This document shows, in pieces, positions 26,141-35,122 of a stretch of DNA of 64,000 nt. The position numbers and the translations under genes are program-made. The stretch covers positions 806,001 to 870,000 of the forward strand of contig CAVWQV010000006.1 in assembly GCA_963757115.1 (NCBI GenBank), in the 5' to 3' direction. The notes below the pieces were generated by a model that was not told where the DNA came from, did no database searches, and worked only from the letters and a program-made list of their open reading frames with translations. Every line of letters starts with the position of its first letter. The first letter of the stretch is position 1. Source of the stretch: CAVWQV01 sp963757115. GTDB taxonomy: Bacteria > Pseudomonadota > Alphaproteobacteria > Acetobacterales > Acetobacteraceae.

Positions 26141-27331
26141 ATGCAGGGCTGCCTCGGCGTTCTCAACGCCGGATCCTCGAGCATCAAGTTCGCGATCTAC
26201 GATCCCGGAACCGATTTGCCCCTGCGCTTCCGTGGCCAGATCGAGGCCATCGGCATAGGACCGCACCTGAAGGTTACGGACGCACTCGGGCGCACCGTCG
26301 CTGAGCGAAGCTGGCCGGCGGCCGACCTGGACCACGCGGCGGCCACGCTGCAGATTCTCCAGACCGGCGCCGAGCTACTGAATGGCCCCCGTGTGGCCGC
26401 TATCGGTCACCGGGTGGTTCATGGGGGGACTCGCTTCGATTCGCCGGTGAAAGTGGATGCGAGTGTCATGGACGCGCTGGCGAAGCTCATCCCGCTCGCG
26501 CCGCTGCACCAGCCGCACAATCTTGCCCCTATTCGTGTGATTGCGGAAGCCGCCCCGCATATCGCGCAGGTGGCCTGTTTCGACACGGCATTCCACCGCT
26601 CGCAGGATGCGCTCGGTCAGGCTTTCGCCATCCCCCGCGCGCTGTCCGACGCCGGTATCCGCCGCTATGGGTTCCATGGGCTTTCATACGAGTTCGTCAC
26701 GTCACGACTGCCGGTCATCGCCCCCGAGTTGGCGTCCGCTCGCGTCGTCATCGCGCATCTCGGCAATGGTGCAAGCCTGTGCGCCGTGCGAGATGGGAAG
26801 AGCGTGGCGAGCACGATGGGATTCACGGCCGTCGATGGGCTGATGATGGGCACGCGATGCGGTGCAATCGACCCGGGCGTCCTGCTCTATCTGCTGGACG
26901 AGCGCGGAATGGATGCCCGGGCGATCGAGGACCTCATCTATCGCCAATCCGGCCTGCTTGGGGTGTCCGGCATCTCCTCCGACATGCGCACCCTGCGCGC
27001 TTCGTCTGCACCGGAGGCCAGGGAGGCGATCGCGCTTTTTGTATACCGGATCGTCCGCGAGATTGGCTCGATGGCGGCGGCGCTCGGTGGGCTCGATGCG
27101 CTGGTCTTCACTGCCGGCATCGGCGAGAAGGACGCGGCGACACGGCTATCCGTAATGCATGGATGCGCTTGGCTCGGTCTCGAGCCGGACACTACGCGCA
27201 ATGAGACCGGGTCGGGGCGCATCAGTGCCGAGAGTTCGCGCGTGTCCGCCTGGGTCGCTCCGACGGATGAGGAGCGCATGATCGCGCAGCACACGGCAGC
27301 GGAACTCGACAGGCCCGGGGGGGCGGCCTGA
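26141..27331 (+). CDS. ackA: Acetate kinase
   Basis: This 396-residue protein carries the acetate-kinase signatures: LNAGSSSIKFAIYD at residues 8-21, HRVVHGG near 90, ACFDTAFH near 147, YGFHGLSYEFV near 177, HLGNGASLCAV near 208, DGLMMGTRCGAIDPG near 233 and TAGIGEKD near 328. It makes ATP and acetate from acetyl phosphate. Placed after phosphate acyltransferase and FabI, and in the same region as a phosphoketolase that produces acetyl phosphate, it probably provides fermentative ATP. The stop overlaps the start of the following patatin gene (TGATG). Length and motifs are complete. Confidence 0.93.
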   Translation: MQGCLGVLNAGSSSIKFAIYDPGTDLPLRFRGQIEAIGIGPHLKVTDALGRTVAERSWPAADLDHAAATLQILQTGAELLNGPRVAAIGHRVVHGGTRFDSPVKVDASVMDALAKLIPLAPLHQPHNLAPIRVIAEAAPHIAQVACFDTAFHRSQDALGQAFAIPRALSDAGIRRYGFHGLSYEFVTSRLPVIAPELASARVVIAHLGNGASLCAVRDGKSVASTMGFTAVDGLMMGTRCGAIDPGVLLYLLDERGMDARAIEDLIYRQSGLLGVSGISSDMRTLRASSAPEAREAIALFVYRIVREIGSMAAALGGLDALVFTAGIGEKDAATRLSVMHGCAWLGLEPDTTRNETGSGRISAESSRVSAWVAPTDEERMIAQHTAAELDRPGGAA

Positions 27332-28632
27332 TGTTACCGACTACGGATAATAGGTTTCCTTGGATAAGCACTCGCCGCCGCGGCGGGAGGTCATCTTGGA
27401 AGCGGCCGGTTGTAGCCTTGGTTCTCTTCGGCTTCGTTGCCGGATGCGCAAGCCCCGAACGCCTGGATGCGGTCCCAACAAAACTCACCGGGCAAGCCGC
27501 GCCGCTCGGCATCCCAAACGTGCGGTTCTGGGCCGACACAGACGGTCCGGCAATGGTGGCGGAAGCAAGGGCAGCGTTGGCCCGCGAGCCGATCGCCGGT
27601 GGAGGAACGGGGGCGGTGTCCGGGGTCCGGTCGCCGGCCAGTTATCTGGCGCTGTCAGGCGGCTCCGACAACGGCGCGTTTGGTTCCGGGTTTCTGGCCG
27701 GCTGGACCGAGCAGGGCACGCGCCCGGAGTTCAAGCTCGTCACCGGGATCAGCGCGGGAGCGCTGATCGCACCATTCGCCTTTCTGGGACCGTCGTACGA
27801 CTCAGAGTTGCGGGCCGTCTTCACGACAATCGGCCCCGAGGACGTTTACGAGCAGCGTTGGCTGCCGCGGGCAGTGTTTAGCGATGCGCTTTCTAGCACC
27901 GATCCTCTGTTTCGGCTGATCTCCCGATATGCCACGGAGAAAATGCTCCAGGACATTGCGCGCGAGTATCAGAAGGGCCGCTTGCTGCTGATCGGCACGA
28001 CCAACCTCGACGTGCAGCGGCCCGTGATCTGGAATATCGGCGCTATCGCCGCGAGCGGTCAGCCTGGTGCGCTCGATCTGTTCCGTAAAATCCTGCTCGC
28101 GTCCGCCTCCATTCCAGGTTTGTTTCCGCCGGTGTTGATCGATGTGGAGGCCGGCGGTCATCACTACCAAGAGATGCACGTCGACGGGGGCGCAATAGCC
28201 CAAACGTTCCTGATCCCGACCGCGGTGGGAGCGACGGTCAATCTTCGAGCGAAGGAGAATGCCCGTCAGCGCACTGCTTACGTCATCCGTAATGCGCGCC
28301 TTGATCCGGAGTGGGCGTCGGTCGACCGGCGGCTGCTGAGCATCACCGGTCGCGCGATCGGGACGATGCTTCACTACAGCGGCTACAACGATGTTTTGCG
28401 GATTTACTTCGCAGCCCAACGCGACGGGCTCGACTACAACCTGGCCTATATCGGTCCGGATTTTTCGGTCCCTCACACCCGCTATTTCGATACGGGCTAC
28501 ATGCGGGCGCTTTTCGATTACGGATACGGACTGGGCCGCAAAGGTGGCGCTTGGAACAAGGAGCCTCCGATATTCACCCAGCCGGACGGGTTCGAGGATC
28601 TAAGCCCTGGGCTGAAGATGACACAGCGGTAG
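27331..28632 (+). CDS. Patatin-like phospholipase, lipoprotein
   Basis: This 433-residue protein has an N-terminal hydrophobic segment ending in VAGC, so Cys39 is a likely lipidation site. The patatin domain shows LSGGSDNGAFGSGF (oxyanion loop) near residue 108, the nucleophile box GISAG near 145, and the DGG of the catalytic dyad in MHVDGGAI near 285. Patatin enzymes hydrolyse acyl lipids. It is the last gene of the phosphate acyltransferase-FabI-acetate kinase operon, whose stop it overlaps. This gives the operon a lipid-turnover end, consistent with FabI supplying acyl chains. Substrate and physiological role remain unknown. Confidence 0.87.
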   Translation: MLPTTDNRFPWISTRRRGGRSSWKRPVVALVLFGFVAGCASPERLDAVPTKLTGQAAPLGIPNVRFWADTDGPAMVAEARAALAREPIAGGGTGAVSGVRSPASYLALSGGSDNGAFGSGFLAGWTEQGTRPEFKLVTGISAGALIAPFAFLGPSYDSELRAVFTTIGPEDVYEQRWLPRAVFSDALSSTDPLFRLISRYATEKMLQDIAREYQKGRLLLIGTTNLDVQRPVIWNIGAIAASGQPGALDLFRKILLASASIPGLFPPVLIDVEAGGHHYQEMHVDGGAIAQTFLIPTAVGATVNLRAKENARQRTAYVIRNARLDPEWASVDRRLLSITGRAIGTMLHYSGYNDVLRIYFAAQRDGLDYNLAYIGPDFSVPHTRYFDTGYMRALFDYGYGLGRKGGAWNKEPPIFTQPDGFEDLSPGLKMTQR

Positions 28633-28777
28633 CATTAGCGAGGACTTTCGCTCGGCCGTTCCTCCAGGTTGCCGAGGTCCTACGTGGGCGCTCGGACCGA
28701 GTTGAGACGCCATGAGCCGCATGGCCCCGGGCAACGTCGCTTCGAGCGCAGCCATCGCCGTCCGATGACGAGCACGA

Positions 28778-28791
28778 TTGACCCAGATCAG
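28778..28791 (+). promoter_or_regulatory. FixK/FNR-type box upstream of small conserved protein
   Basis: The site reads TTGACCCAGATCAG, matching TTGAT-N4-ATCAA at 8 of 10 half-site bases. It ends 77 bases before ATG 28868. An upstream TTG start for that gene would place the box inside the coding region, so the box argues for the later start. Confidence 0.45.
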
Positions 28792-28867
28792 TGCGGTTGC
28801 AGGGGACACATCGAAAGTGACCTCAAGGTTCCGCCAGGGGGCGGCGCCGGGGTTGGAGGGTCTTTGC

Positions 28868-29380
28868 ATGCCGGCCGCGTCGAGCCCGAGCTTGTCCGTC
28901 TCCGCGCTATTCGCCGAGCGCGAAGCGCGGCGCCAGAATGAGCATGATTCCGAAGCGCACCTCCATCAAAAGGAGAGTGAAGAGCTCGCGGCGTTTAGAA
29001 AGCGGTTGGAGGATTTTGAACTCACGGATAACCACGTCCAAGTTGTTCTCGACCGAGTGAGGCGTGCCTTCGACCGGGGAGAGACCGAGCTGATCCTCAC
29101 GTCTTTCCCGAGCGAATTCTGTTCGGATGGCGGACGCGCCATCAACAATGCCGATCTGCCTCCGATCAATAAACCGGAGCGCACGGAAGCTGACCCCGAG
29201 CCGCCGTGGTTGCTCACGCTGCCGGCGGGAGCACGGGTGGTATACAATTACTGGAAGCAAAACCTAAAGCCGGGCGGGTTCGGATTCTCGGCCCGCATCA
29301 TCAGTTATGACGAAGGTCGGCCCGGCAAAGTTGGGCTGTTCTTCTCGTGGCCGAAAAGCGCTCTGGACACCCAGCATTAG
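28868..29380 (+). CDS. Hypothetical protein, 170 residues
   Basis: I do not recognise a family. The frame is open from 28778, but ATG 28868 is preferred because a regulatory box lies upstream of it. The N-terminal part (residues about 15-55) is charged and helical (FAEREARRQNEHDSEAHLHQ). The middle carries VLDRVRRAFDRGETELILTSF, where IL-TSFPSE looks like a conserved core. The C-terminal part, with WLLTLPAGARVVYNYWK and GFGFSARIISYDEG, is rich in aromatic residues. There are no membrane segments and no signal peptide. Codon use looks like a real gene. It sits between the patatin gene and a PPK2 remnant. Confidence 0.65.
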   Translation: MPAASSPSLSVSALFAEREARRQNEHDSEAHLHQKESEELAAFRKRLEDFELTDNHVQVVLDRVRRAFDRGETELILTSFPSEFCSDGGRAINNADLPPINKPERTEADPEPPWLLTLPAGARVVYNYWKQNLKPGGFGFSARIISYDEGRPGKVGLFFSWPKSALDTQH

Positions 29381-29394
29381 GCGGAGTCCGGCGC

Positions 29395-29625
29395 ATGAAG
29401 ACGAACTCAAGAGGGACCGATCCGGGCTTGAGCCCGACGTCAAGGGCAAGCTGAGACGCGAGGCCTCGTGAGCTTGCCGAACTTCATGCCGAGCTTGTCG
29501 AGTTGCTGCAGTGGGTCGTGCACAAGGGCCTTGAGGTCTGCATGGTCTTCGAAGGCAGGGATGGCGCGGGGAAAGGTGGCGTCATAAAGTGATCACGGAG
29601 CGCGTCAGTCCGCGCGTCTTCACAA
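29395..29625 (+). pseudogene. Polyphosphate kinase 2 (PPK2) remnant
   Basis: The start of a PPK2 gene can be followed across three frames. A charged N-terminus (ELKRDRSGLEPDVKGKL) is followed by ELHAELVELLQWVVHKGLEV and then the Walker A region VFEGRDGAGKGGVIK. After a stop and a one-base shift comes ITERVSPRVF. Similarity ends near 29625, so about two thirds of the expected protein of some 270 residues is absent. PPK2 enzymes make nucleotides from polyphosphate. Immediately after the breakpoint is a tandem 16-bp repeat (29649-29680). The remnant cannot be functional. Confidence 0.75.
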
Positions 29626-29648
29626 ATCATTCCCGAACTAGCGCCTCG

Positions 29649-29680
29649 CCGGCGGCCGACCGGACCGGCGGCCGACCGGA
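29649..29680 (+). repeat. Tandem direct repeat, 16 bp x 2
   Basis: The unit CCGGCGGCCGACCGGA occurs at 29649-29664 and again at 29665-29680 without a mismatch. It directly follows the truncation point of the PPK2 remnant and may mark the deletion or recombination event. Confidence 0.85.
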
Positions 29681-29829
29681 CAGGCCCTAAAGGGCTTTGA
29701 TCAGTCTCGGCTGGGACGACCGGAGCCGCCGAAGCTCCCAAGCGTCCATTCATGAAGGCCCGCACTCACCCGAATGCTGGCCGCGAGCATTGGTCGCCGC
29801 GGCCCCCGCAAGCAGGCGTTCGCGGCTCA

Positions 29830-32800
29830 TCACACCGGATGTTCCCGTGTAAGCGCCGGGGGCACTATTGCGGCCGCCTCGGCAGGCCGCGCCTCGGCAG
29901 GCCGCGGGGCGGCCGAGGGGCGCAGACGCTCCCGCAGCCCCTGGAAGAGGACGTAGAGCGGCGGGATGGCGAAAATGCCGACGAAGGACGCCAGGATCAT
30001 GCCGGCGAATACCGGCGTGCCGACATTCTTCCGCGCGAGCATCGAGGGGCCCTCGGCCACCACCAGCGGGAGGAGACCCAGGATGAAGGCGAACGACGTC
30101 ATCATCACAGGACGGAAGCGAAGGCGCGCGCCCTCGGTAGCCGCCTCGAGCAACGGGATGCCGCGCTCGCGCCGCTCCTTCGCGAACTCGACAATGAGGA
30201 TGCCGTTCTTTGCCGCGAGCCCGATCAGCACCACCATGCCGATCTGTGCGTAAAGGTCCAGCGTCAACCCGAGCAGCACGATGCCCAGGAAGGAGCCGAC
30301 AACGCCGACGGTGACCGACAGAAGCACGGACACCGGAATCGTCCAGCTCTCGTAGAGTCCGACGAGAAACAGGTAGGCGAACAGCAGCGCGAAGCCGAGG
30401 ATGATCGTCGTCTTGCCCTCCGCCCGCTTCTCCTGGAACGAGATATCGGTCCAGGTCCCGCGATAGCCCTTGGGCAGCGCTTCGCGCGCAACCTGCTCCA
30501 TGGCCGCGAGGGCCTGGCCCGAGGACACGCCCGCGGCCGGGCTGCCTTGCACCGTTACAGCCAGACGATTGTCGTAGCGGATCAGCGCCTGCGGCCCGAG
30601 GGCAATCTCGCACCTCGACCAAGCTCCGCAGAGGCACCATGTTGCCGTCCGCACTACGCACGTTGATGCGGTAGATGTCGTCGATGGAGCGCCGATCCTC
30701 GCGCTCGGCCTGCACCTGCACCTGCCAGGTGCGGCCGAACAGGTTCATGTCGTTCACATAGAAGCCGCCGAGCGACGCCTGCAAGCCTGGAAGATGCTGC
30801 TCACGTCAACGCCGAGCACCTGCGCCTTGTCCCGGTCGATATCCAGGAAGATCGAGGGCGTGTCGGCGGAAAAGGTGCTGAACACCCGCGTGAGCCGGGT
30901 ATCCTGGTTTGCCGACACGAGCAGGCCGCGCAGCACCTGCGCGAGCGCTCGCGGATTGCCGCCGGTATAGTCCTGCAGCACGTAGCTGAACCCGCCGCCC
31001 TGCCCGAGACCGATGATCGGCGGCGGCGCGAGCGGCACCGCCCGTCCGCCACGCACGCCGCGGAACTTTTCCCCGAGCCGCGCAACCAGAGCAGGCGCCG
31101 AACCGTCATGCCCGGCCCGCTGCTCGAACGGCTTCAGCGACACGATGACGAAGGCGGCGTTCGGCTGCGCGTAGTTGTCGATGAAGTTCAGGCCGATCGT
31201 CGAGCTGTAGTCCTCGACCGCCGGCTCCTGCTTGAGGATGTCCTCCACTTGGCGAACGACCTCCGTCGTGCGCCCAAGCGACGCGCCGGCGGGCAGCTGG
31301 ACGACGACGAAGAACGCGCCCTGATCCTCCTCGGGCAGGAACCCGGTGGGCGTGACCTTCGCGAGCCAAACGGTTCCGATCAGCGCGACGGCCACCATGG
31401 CGAGGCCGATGACGGAGATGCGGACAAGCCGCGCGACGACGGCACCGTAGCGGTCGCGCACCCAATCGATCGACCGCATCACGGCGCCTAGGATGCCGCG
31501 ACGCGGCCCATGATGCGGCTTCAGCAGAAGTGCGCAGAGGGCGGGCGAGAGGGTCAGCGCGTTGATGGCGGAGAGGAACATCGAAACCGAGACGGTAACC
31601 GCGAACTGCCGGAAGAGCTCCCCCGAGATCCCGGGGATGAAGGCGACGGGCACGAAAACGGAGAGCAGCACCATAGTAATCGCGACGATCGGGGCGGTGA
31701 TGTTCCGCATCGCGCGGATGGTGGCCTGAGCCGGCGTGAGCGCTGGATTCGCCTCCATCTCGGCCTCGACCGCCTCGACGACGACGATCGCGTCGTCGAC
31801 CACGATGCCGATGGCCAGCACGATGGCGAGCAAAGAGACGGTATTGGCCGAATAGCCAATCGCGTTGAGCACGACGAACGCGCCGATCAGGCTTACCGGC
31901 ACCGCGATGGTCGGAATAAGCGTGGCCCGTAGATTGCCCAGGAACAGGAAAACGACGATCACCACCAGCACAAAGGCTTCGATGAGCGTCTTCTGCACCT
32001 CATGGATCGTCGCGCTGACGAACGTCGTGGGGTCGTAGGTGAGTTTCCAGGCGAGATCCTCGGGGAAATCCTTTGCCGCATCGTTCATGAGCTGCCGGAC
32101 AGCGCCGATCGTGCTGAGCGCGTTGGCGCCGGGAGCTTGGTAAAGCGCGATGAGCGTGGCCGGCGCGCCGTTGAGCCGCGTCGCCTTGTCGAGATTGGAC
32201 GCGCCGAGCTCGAGCCGGGCCACGTCGCCGAGACGTAGGACCGAGCCGTCGGGATTGGTCCGGATGACGATCTTCTCGAACTCCGCAATCGAGGAGAGGC
32301 GGCCCTTGGTCTGGATGTTCAACTGGAGCTGCTGATCGTCCGACATCGGCCTCGCGCCGATCCGCCCGACGGCGGCTTGAACATTCTGGCTCTGGATTGC
32401 CTTGATGATGTCACCGCTCGTGAGCCCGAGCCCGGTGAGCCGGTCGGTTCGGATCCAGGCGCGGATTGCGTAATCCTGCGGTCCGAACAGGTACGCGTCG
32501 CCCACGCCCGGTGTGGCCTTAATGCGATCCAGCAGATTGATCGTCGTGTAGTTCGACGCGAACAGCTCATCCTTGCTGCGTTTCGGCGAATAGAGCGCGA
32601 GTCACGCCAAGCAGGGCGGACGATTTCTTCTTCACCGTCACACCTTGCCGCCGCACGTCCTCGGGCAGCTTGGCCAGCGCGACCTGCACCCGGTTGTTGA
32701 CGTTCACGGTATTGATGTCGGGATTGGTGCCGAGCTCGAACGAGACGACCAGGTTGTAGCTGCCGTCGTCGCCCGATACGGATTTCATGTAGATCGCCTT

Positions 32801-33022
32801 GTCGACGCCGACGACCTGGCTTTCGACCGGCTGGGCAATCGTCGCCTCGACCACAGCGGAGGACGCGCCCGGGTAGGACGTCGTCACCGAGACCTGCGGT
32901 GGGACGATGTCCGGATATTGCGCGATCGGGATCACGAGCAGCGAGACCAGGCCGGCGATCGTGGTGACGATCGCGATGACCCCGGCGAGACGCGGCCGAT
33001 TGACGAAGATTGCGGACAGCAT
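29830..33022 (-). pseudogene. RND efflux transporter permease (AcrB/MexB type), three frameshifts
   Basis: All parts of a permease of about 1060 residues are present in order but in different frames. The N-terminus has FVNRPRLAGVI and PIAQYPDIVPPQVSV. Loop and membrane parts follow, with GIVVDDAIVVVEAVE, which is the proton-relay Asp pair of RND pumps. The C-terminus has GMVVLIGLAAKNGILIVEFA. Breaks occur near 32600 (an extra base before LALYSPKRSKDEL), near 30780 (a lost base in FQALQASLGG) and near 30612. Everything else is well conserved. It lies 3 bases after the adaptor gene, the classic RND operon order. If the breaks are real the pump is dead; if they are sequence errors it is a complete HAE1-type drug pump. 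Confidence 0.88.
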
Positions 33023-33025
33023 CGG

Positions 33026-34123
33026 CTAGCTCCGGTTCAGGGCGGGCTGAACCGGGCTCGCCGAGACTGGTGCGCCCGGACGCAGGCTTTCCACGCCTTC
33101 CGCGATAACTTGCTCTCCCGGCTTCAGACCGCTCTCGACGATAACATCGGCACCGCTTTCGCCGCCCGTCTTCAAGCGGCGGGTCACCGCCTTGCCGTCC
33201 TCGACGACGAACACGAAGACGCCCTGCTGGTCGGCGATCAGCGCCGATTGCGGGATTAAGATTCGCATGTCGGGCTTGTCGCCCTCGACCAGCACCCGCA
33301 CGAGCTGGCCGTCGATGAGCTTACTGCCGGGGTTGGGCATGGTGGCCCGCACCGTGACCGAATCCGTAGCCCGATCGACCGTTACATCCACAAAGTTGAT
33401 CTTGCCGGTTTCTCCATAGGTCTGCCCGTCCGAGAAGACGAGCTTGACCACGAGGCGCTCACCGAGCTTCTCCCGTTCACTCTCGAGGTTCAGGAAATCC
33501 CGCTGGCTCACCGGGAAGACGACGTACATCGGGTCCTGACTAACGATCGTCGTGAGGACTCCGCTGTCCGGGCTGACGACGTTGCCTTTGGTGAGGCGGG
33601 CGCGGCCCACCATGCCGGTGATCGGGGCCGTGATATCGGTGTAGCCGAGATTGATCTGCGCCGTCTTTAGATTGGCGTCCGCAGTCACCACATCGCCCTG
33701 AGCCTTCTTCTGCTCCGCGACCTTGCGGTCGCGTTCGGCCACCGACGTGACATTGGTCTTCACCAGCTCTTCGGCCCGCTGCGCCTGAAGGGCCGCATTG
33801 GTGAAGTCCGCCTGCGCGCGCAGGACAGCGCCTTGCGCCTGCTGAACGGCGGCCTGGAACGGATCCTGCTCGATCCGGAAAAGCGGGGCCCCCTCCTTGA
33901 CCGTCTCGCCCTCCTTGAACAGGACGGCGTCGAGGTATCCGGTCACTCGCGCGCGAATCTCGACCCGATTGACCGCTTCGACGCGCCCCACGAACTCCTT
34001 GCCCCGCGTGATCGGGCGCTCCTGCGCCAGCACCGTGCCGACGCGCGCAGGCGTGGAAGACTGCGAAAACGCTGGTGCCAGCACGGAGAGCAACAGGCCG
34101 GCGGCGTAGAAAAGAACGCGCAT
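33026..34123 (-). CDS. RND efflux periplasmic adaptor subunit (AcrA/MexA type)
   Basis: This 365-residue protein has a signal peptide at residues 1-20 (ending PAFSQ). A biotinyl-lipoyl half-motif GRVEAVNRVEIRARVTGYLD follows near residue 46, then a long helical hairpin (about 85-160, AQRAEELVKTNVTSVAERD) and the second lipoyl half with ITAPITGMVGRARL near 165. A beta-barrel and a membrane-proximal domain end in GLKPGEQVIAEGV. It bridges the inner-membrane pump to an outer-membrane channel. Unlike many AcrA proteins it has no lipobox Cys. The gene is intact, in contrast to the permease after it. A FixK/FNR-type box lies 94 bases upstream. No outer-membrane factor is encoded here. Confidence 0.92.
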   Translation of the reverse strand: MRVLFYAAGLLLSVLAPAFSQSSTPARVGTVLAQERPITRGKEFVGRVEAVNRVEIRARVTGYLDAVLFKEGETVKEGAPLFRIEQDPFQAAVQQAQGAVLRAQADFTNAALQAQRAEELVKTNVTSVAERDRKVAEQKKAQGDVVTADANLKTAQINLGYTDITAPITGMVGRARLTKGNVVSPDSGVLTTIVSQDPMYVVFPVSQRDFLNLESEREKLGERLVVKLVFSDGQTYGETGKINFVDVTVDRATDSVTVRATMPNPGSKLIDGQLVRVLVEGDKPDMRILIPQSALIADQQGVFVFVVEDGKAVTRRLKTGGESGADVIVESGLKPGEQVIAEGVESLRPGAPVSASPVQPALNRS

Positions 34124-34216
34124 GCAAGTCTCCGTCTCCGGCTCACCCGCGCGGCTCGGCCCCGCGGGGCGGCGCCGCCCTTCGCATTGGCTTACGGCAT
34201 CGGCCGGATCGCCGGG

Positions 34217-34230
34217 CTGATCTATATCAA
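34217..34230 (-). promoter_or_regulatory. FixK/FNR-type box upstream of RND operon
   Basis: Read on the plus strand the site is CTGATCTATATCAA, matching TTGAT-N4-ATCAA at 9 of 10 half-site bases. It lies 94 bases upstream of the adaptor gene start on the minus strand. Confidence 0.6.
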
Positions 34231-34260
34231 TCAGACAGAAGCCTGGGCGACTCGCCGGAT

Positions 34261-34608
34261 TTACCTGTCAGGACCAAGCGCGCTCGGCGACGAAATCGAG
34301 TCGCCACTTCGCATCGGTTGGCCACCGAAATTCTCATATGCGGAGTTGCCGTACGGCCGTTGAACCGGCGACCAGATATGAACCGGCGTGCCGTCCAGCG
34401 TGAACAAGGTGCGAGGCTCCTGGATCGGTGCCGCCTCCGTTGTCTCCCCCGCGGTGCCGCGAACCGCTGCTTCCTGCGAAAAGGCTGGGGCGGTCGCGGA
34501 CAGAAGAATGATCAAGGCGAGAGCCTTGGCCCACGGCCTCGCCAGGAGGGATACGCGAGCTATTCCGCGTCGATTGGACCTCGATCCGACCTCCGGCTTC
34601 CGTCGCAT
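34261..34608 (-). CDS. Small exported hypothetical protein
   Basis: From ATG 34608 the protein has 115 residues. A Met 10 codons upstream (34638) is possible, but a FixK-type box lies 27 bases from it. An Arg-rich start precedes a hydrophobic signal (about residues 25-44, ALALIILLSATAPAFSQ), so export is likely. The mature part is short, Pro/Ser-rich and has no family I recognise; TLFTLDGTPVHIWSPV is the most structured stretch. It is encoded between the receiver-domain gene and the RND operon on the same strand and may be co-transcribed with neither. Confidence 0.5.
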   Translation of the reverse strand: MRRKPEVGSRSNRRGIARVSLLARPWAKALALIILLSATAPAFSQEAAVRGTAGETTEAAPIQEPRTLFTLDGTPVHIWSPVQRPYGNSAYENFGGQPMRSGDSISSPSALGPDR

Positions 34609-34664
34609 GCCAACACCTCCCCGCCTGATGGGCGTCACTGGACCTCCGCCGACTTAGCGCTTCA

Positions 34665-34678
34665 TTGATCTAGGTCAG
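34665..34678 (-). promoter_or_regulatory. FixK/FNR-type box upstream of small exported protein
   Basis: Read towards the minus-strand gene the site is CTGACCTAGATCAA, with 8 of 10 half-site bases of the FNR consensus. It overlaps the last codons of the upstream receiver gene and lies 57 bases from ATG 34608. Confidence 0.5.
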
Positions 34679-35046
34679 CGGCAGAGATGCACGGTCGCGA
34701 ATGTCAGCACGTCGTTCTCGTCCACCGGCTTCTCGAGAACGTGTTCGATCCCGAGCTCCGCGGCTCGGGTTACCAGGGTGGGTGACGGCCAGCCAGTGAT
34801 GAGCAGGATCGGAAGGGTGTTCCCGGCGGCGCGCAACCGTTCTGCAAGTTCGAGGCCCGTCACCTGCGGCATGTACTGGTCAAGGATCAGGCAAGTCGGC
34901 TGCTCCGACGCGCGCTCGATAAAGTTTTGCGCCGAGGAATAGGTCGCCACGCGACAGCCCGCCGCTTCGAGCATGAAACGGAAAGAATTGAGAACGGCTG
35001 GGTCATCATCCACAACACCGACGGTGCCAGGGCGTTCCTCTTCCAT
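34675..35046 (-). CDS. Single-domain response regulator (receiver only)
   Basis: This 123-residue protein is one REC domain. It has the acidic pocket VVDDDP (residues 11-16), the phosphorylation site Asp56 in LILDQYMP, Thr at LLITGWP near 79, and the Lys of LEKPVDEND near 106. It has no output domain, so it probably acts as a phosphate-relay partner or competitor for the neighbouring FixL-like kinase or for another kinase. A FixK/FNR-type box lies 77 bases upstream. It is separated from the FixL-like gene by about 100 bases on the same strand. Confidence 0.9.
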   Translation of the reverse strand: MEEERPGTVGVVDDDPAVLNSFRFMLEAAGCRVATYSSAQNFIERASEQPTCLILDQYMPQVTGLELAERLRAAGNTLPILLITGWPSPTLVTRAAELGIEHVLEKPVDENDVLTFATVHLCR

Positions 35047-35122
35047 ACGCTTGGAACCTCTGAACCATGCGAGGTTTCAAGCTCGCAGTCCGAGTTCTAG
35101 GTCCGATGCCCGCGGCAGCTCA

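Noticed and set aside
23870..26335. 821-codon minus-strand open frame
   Set aside because: Spans three well-supported plus-strand genes; composition is that of antisense DNA in a high-GC genome.
29870..29910. Direct repeat GCCTCGGCAGGCCGC x 2
   Set aside because: It lies in the coding sequence of the permease tail and encodes a Pro-Ala-Glu-Ala repeat, so it is a protein repeat rather than an element.
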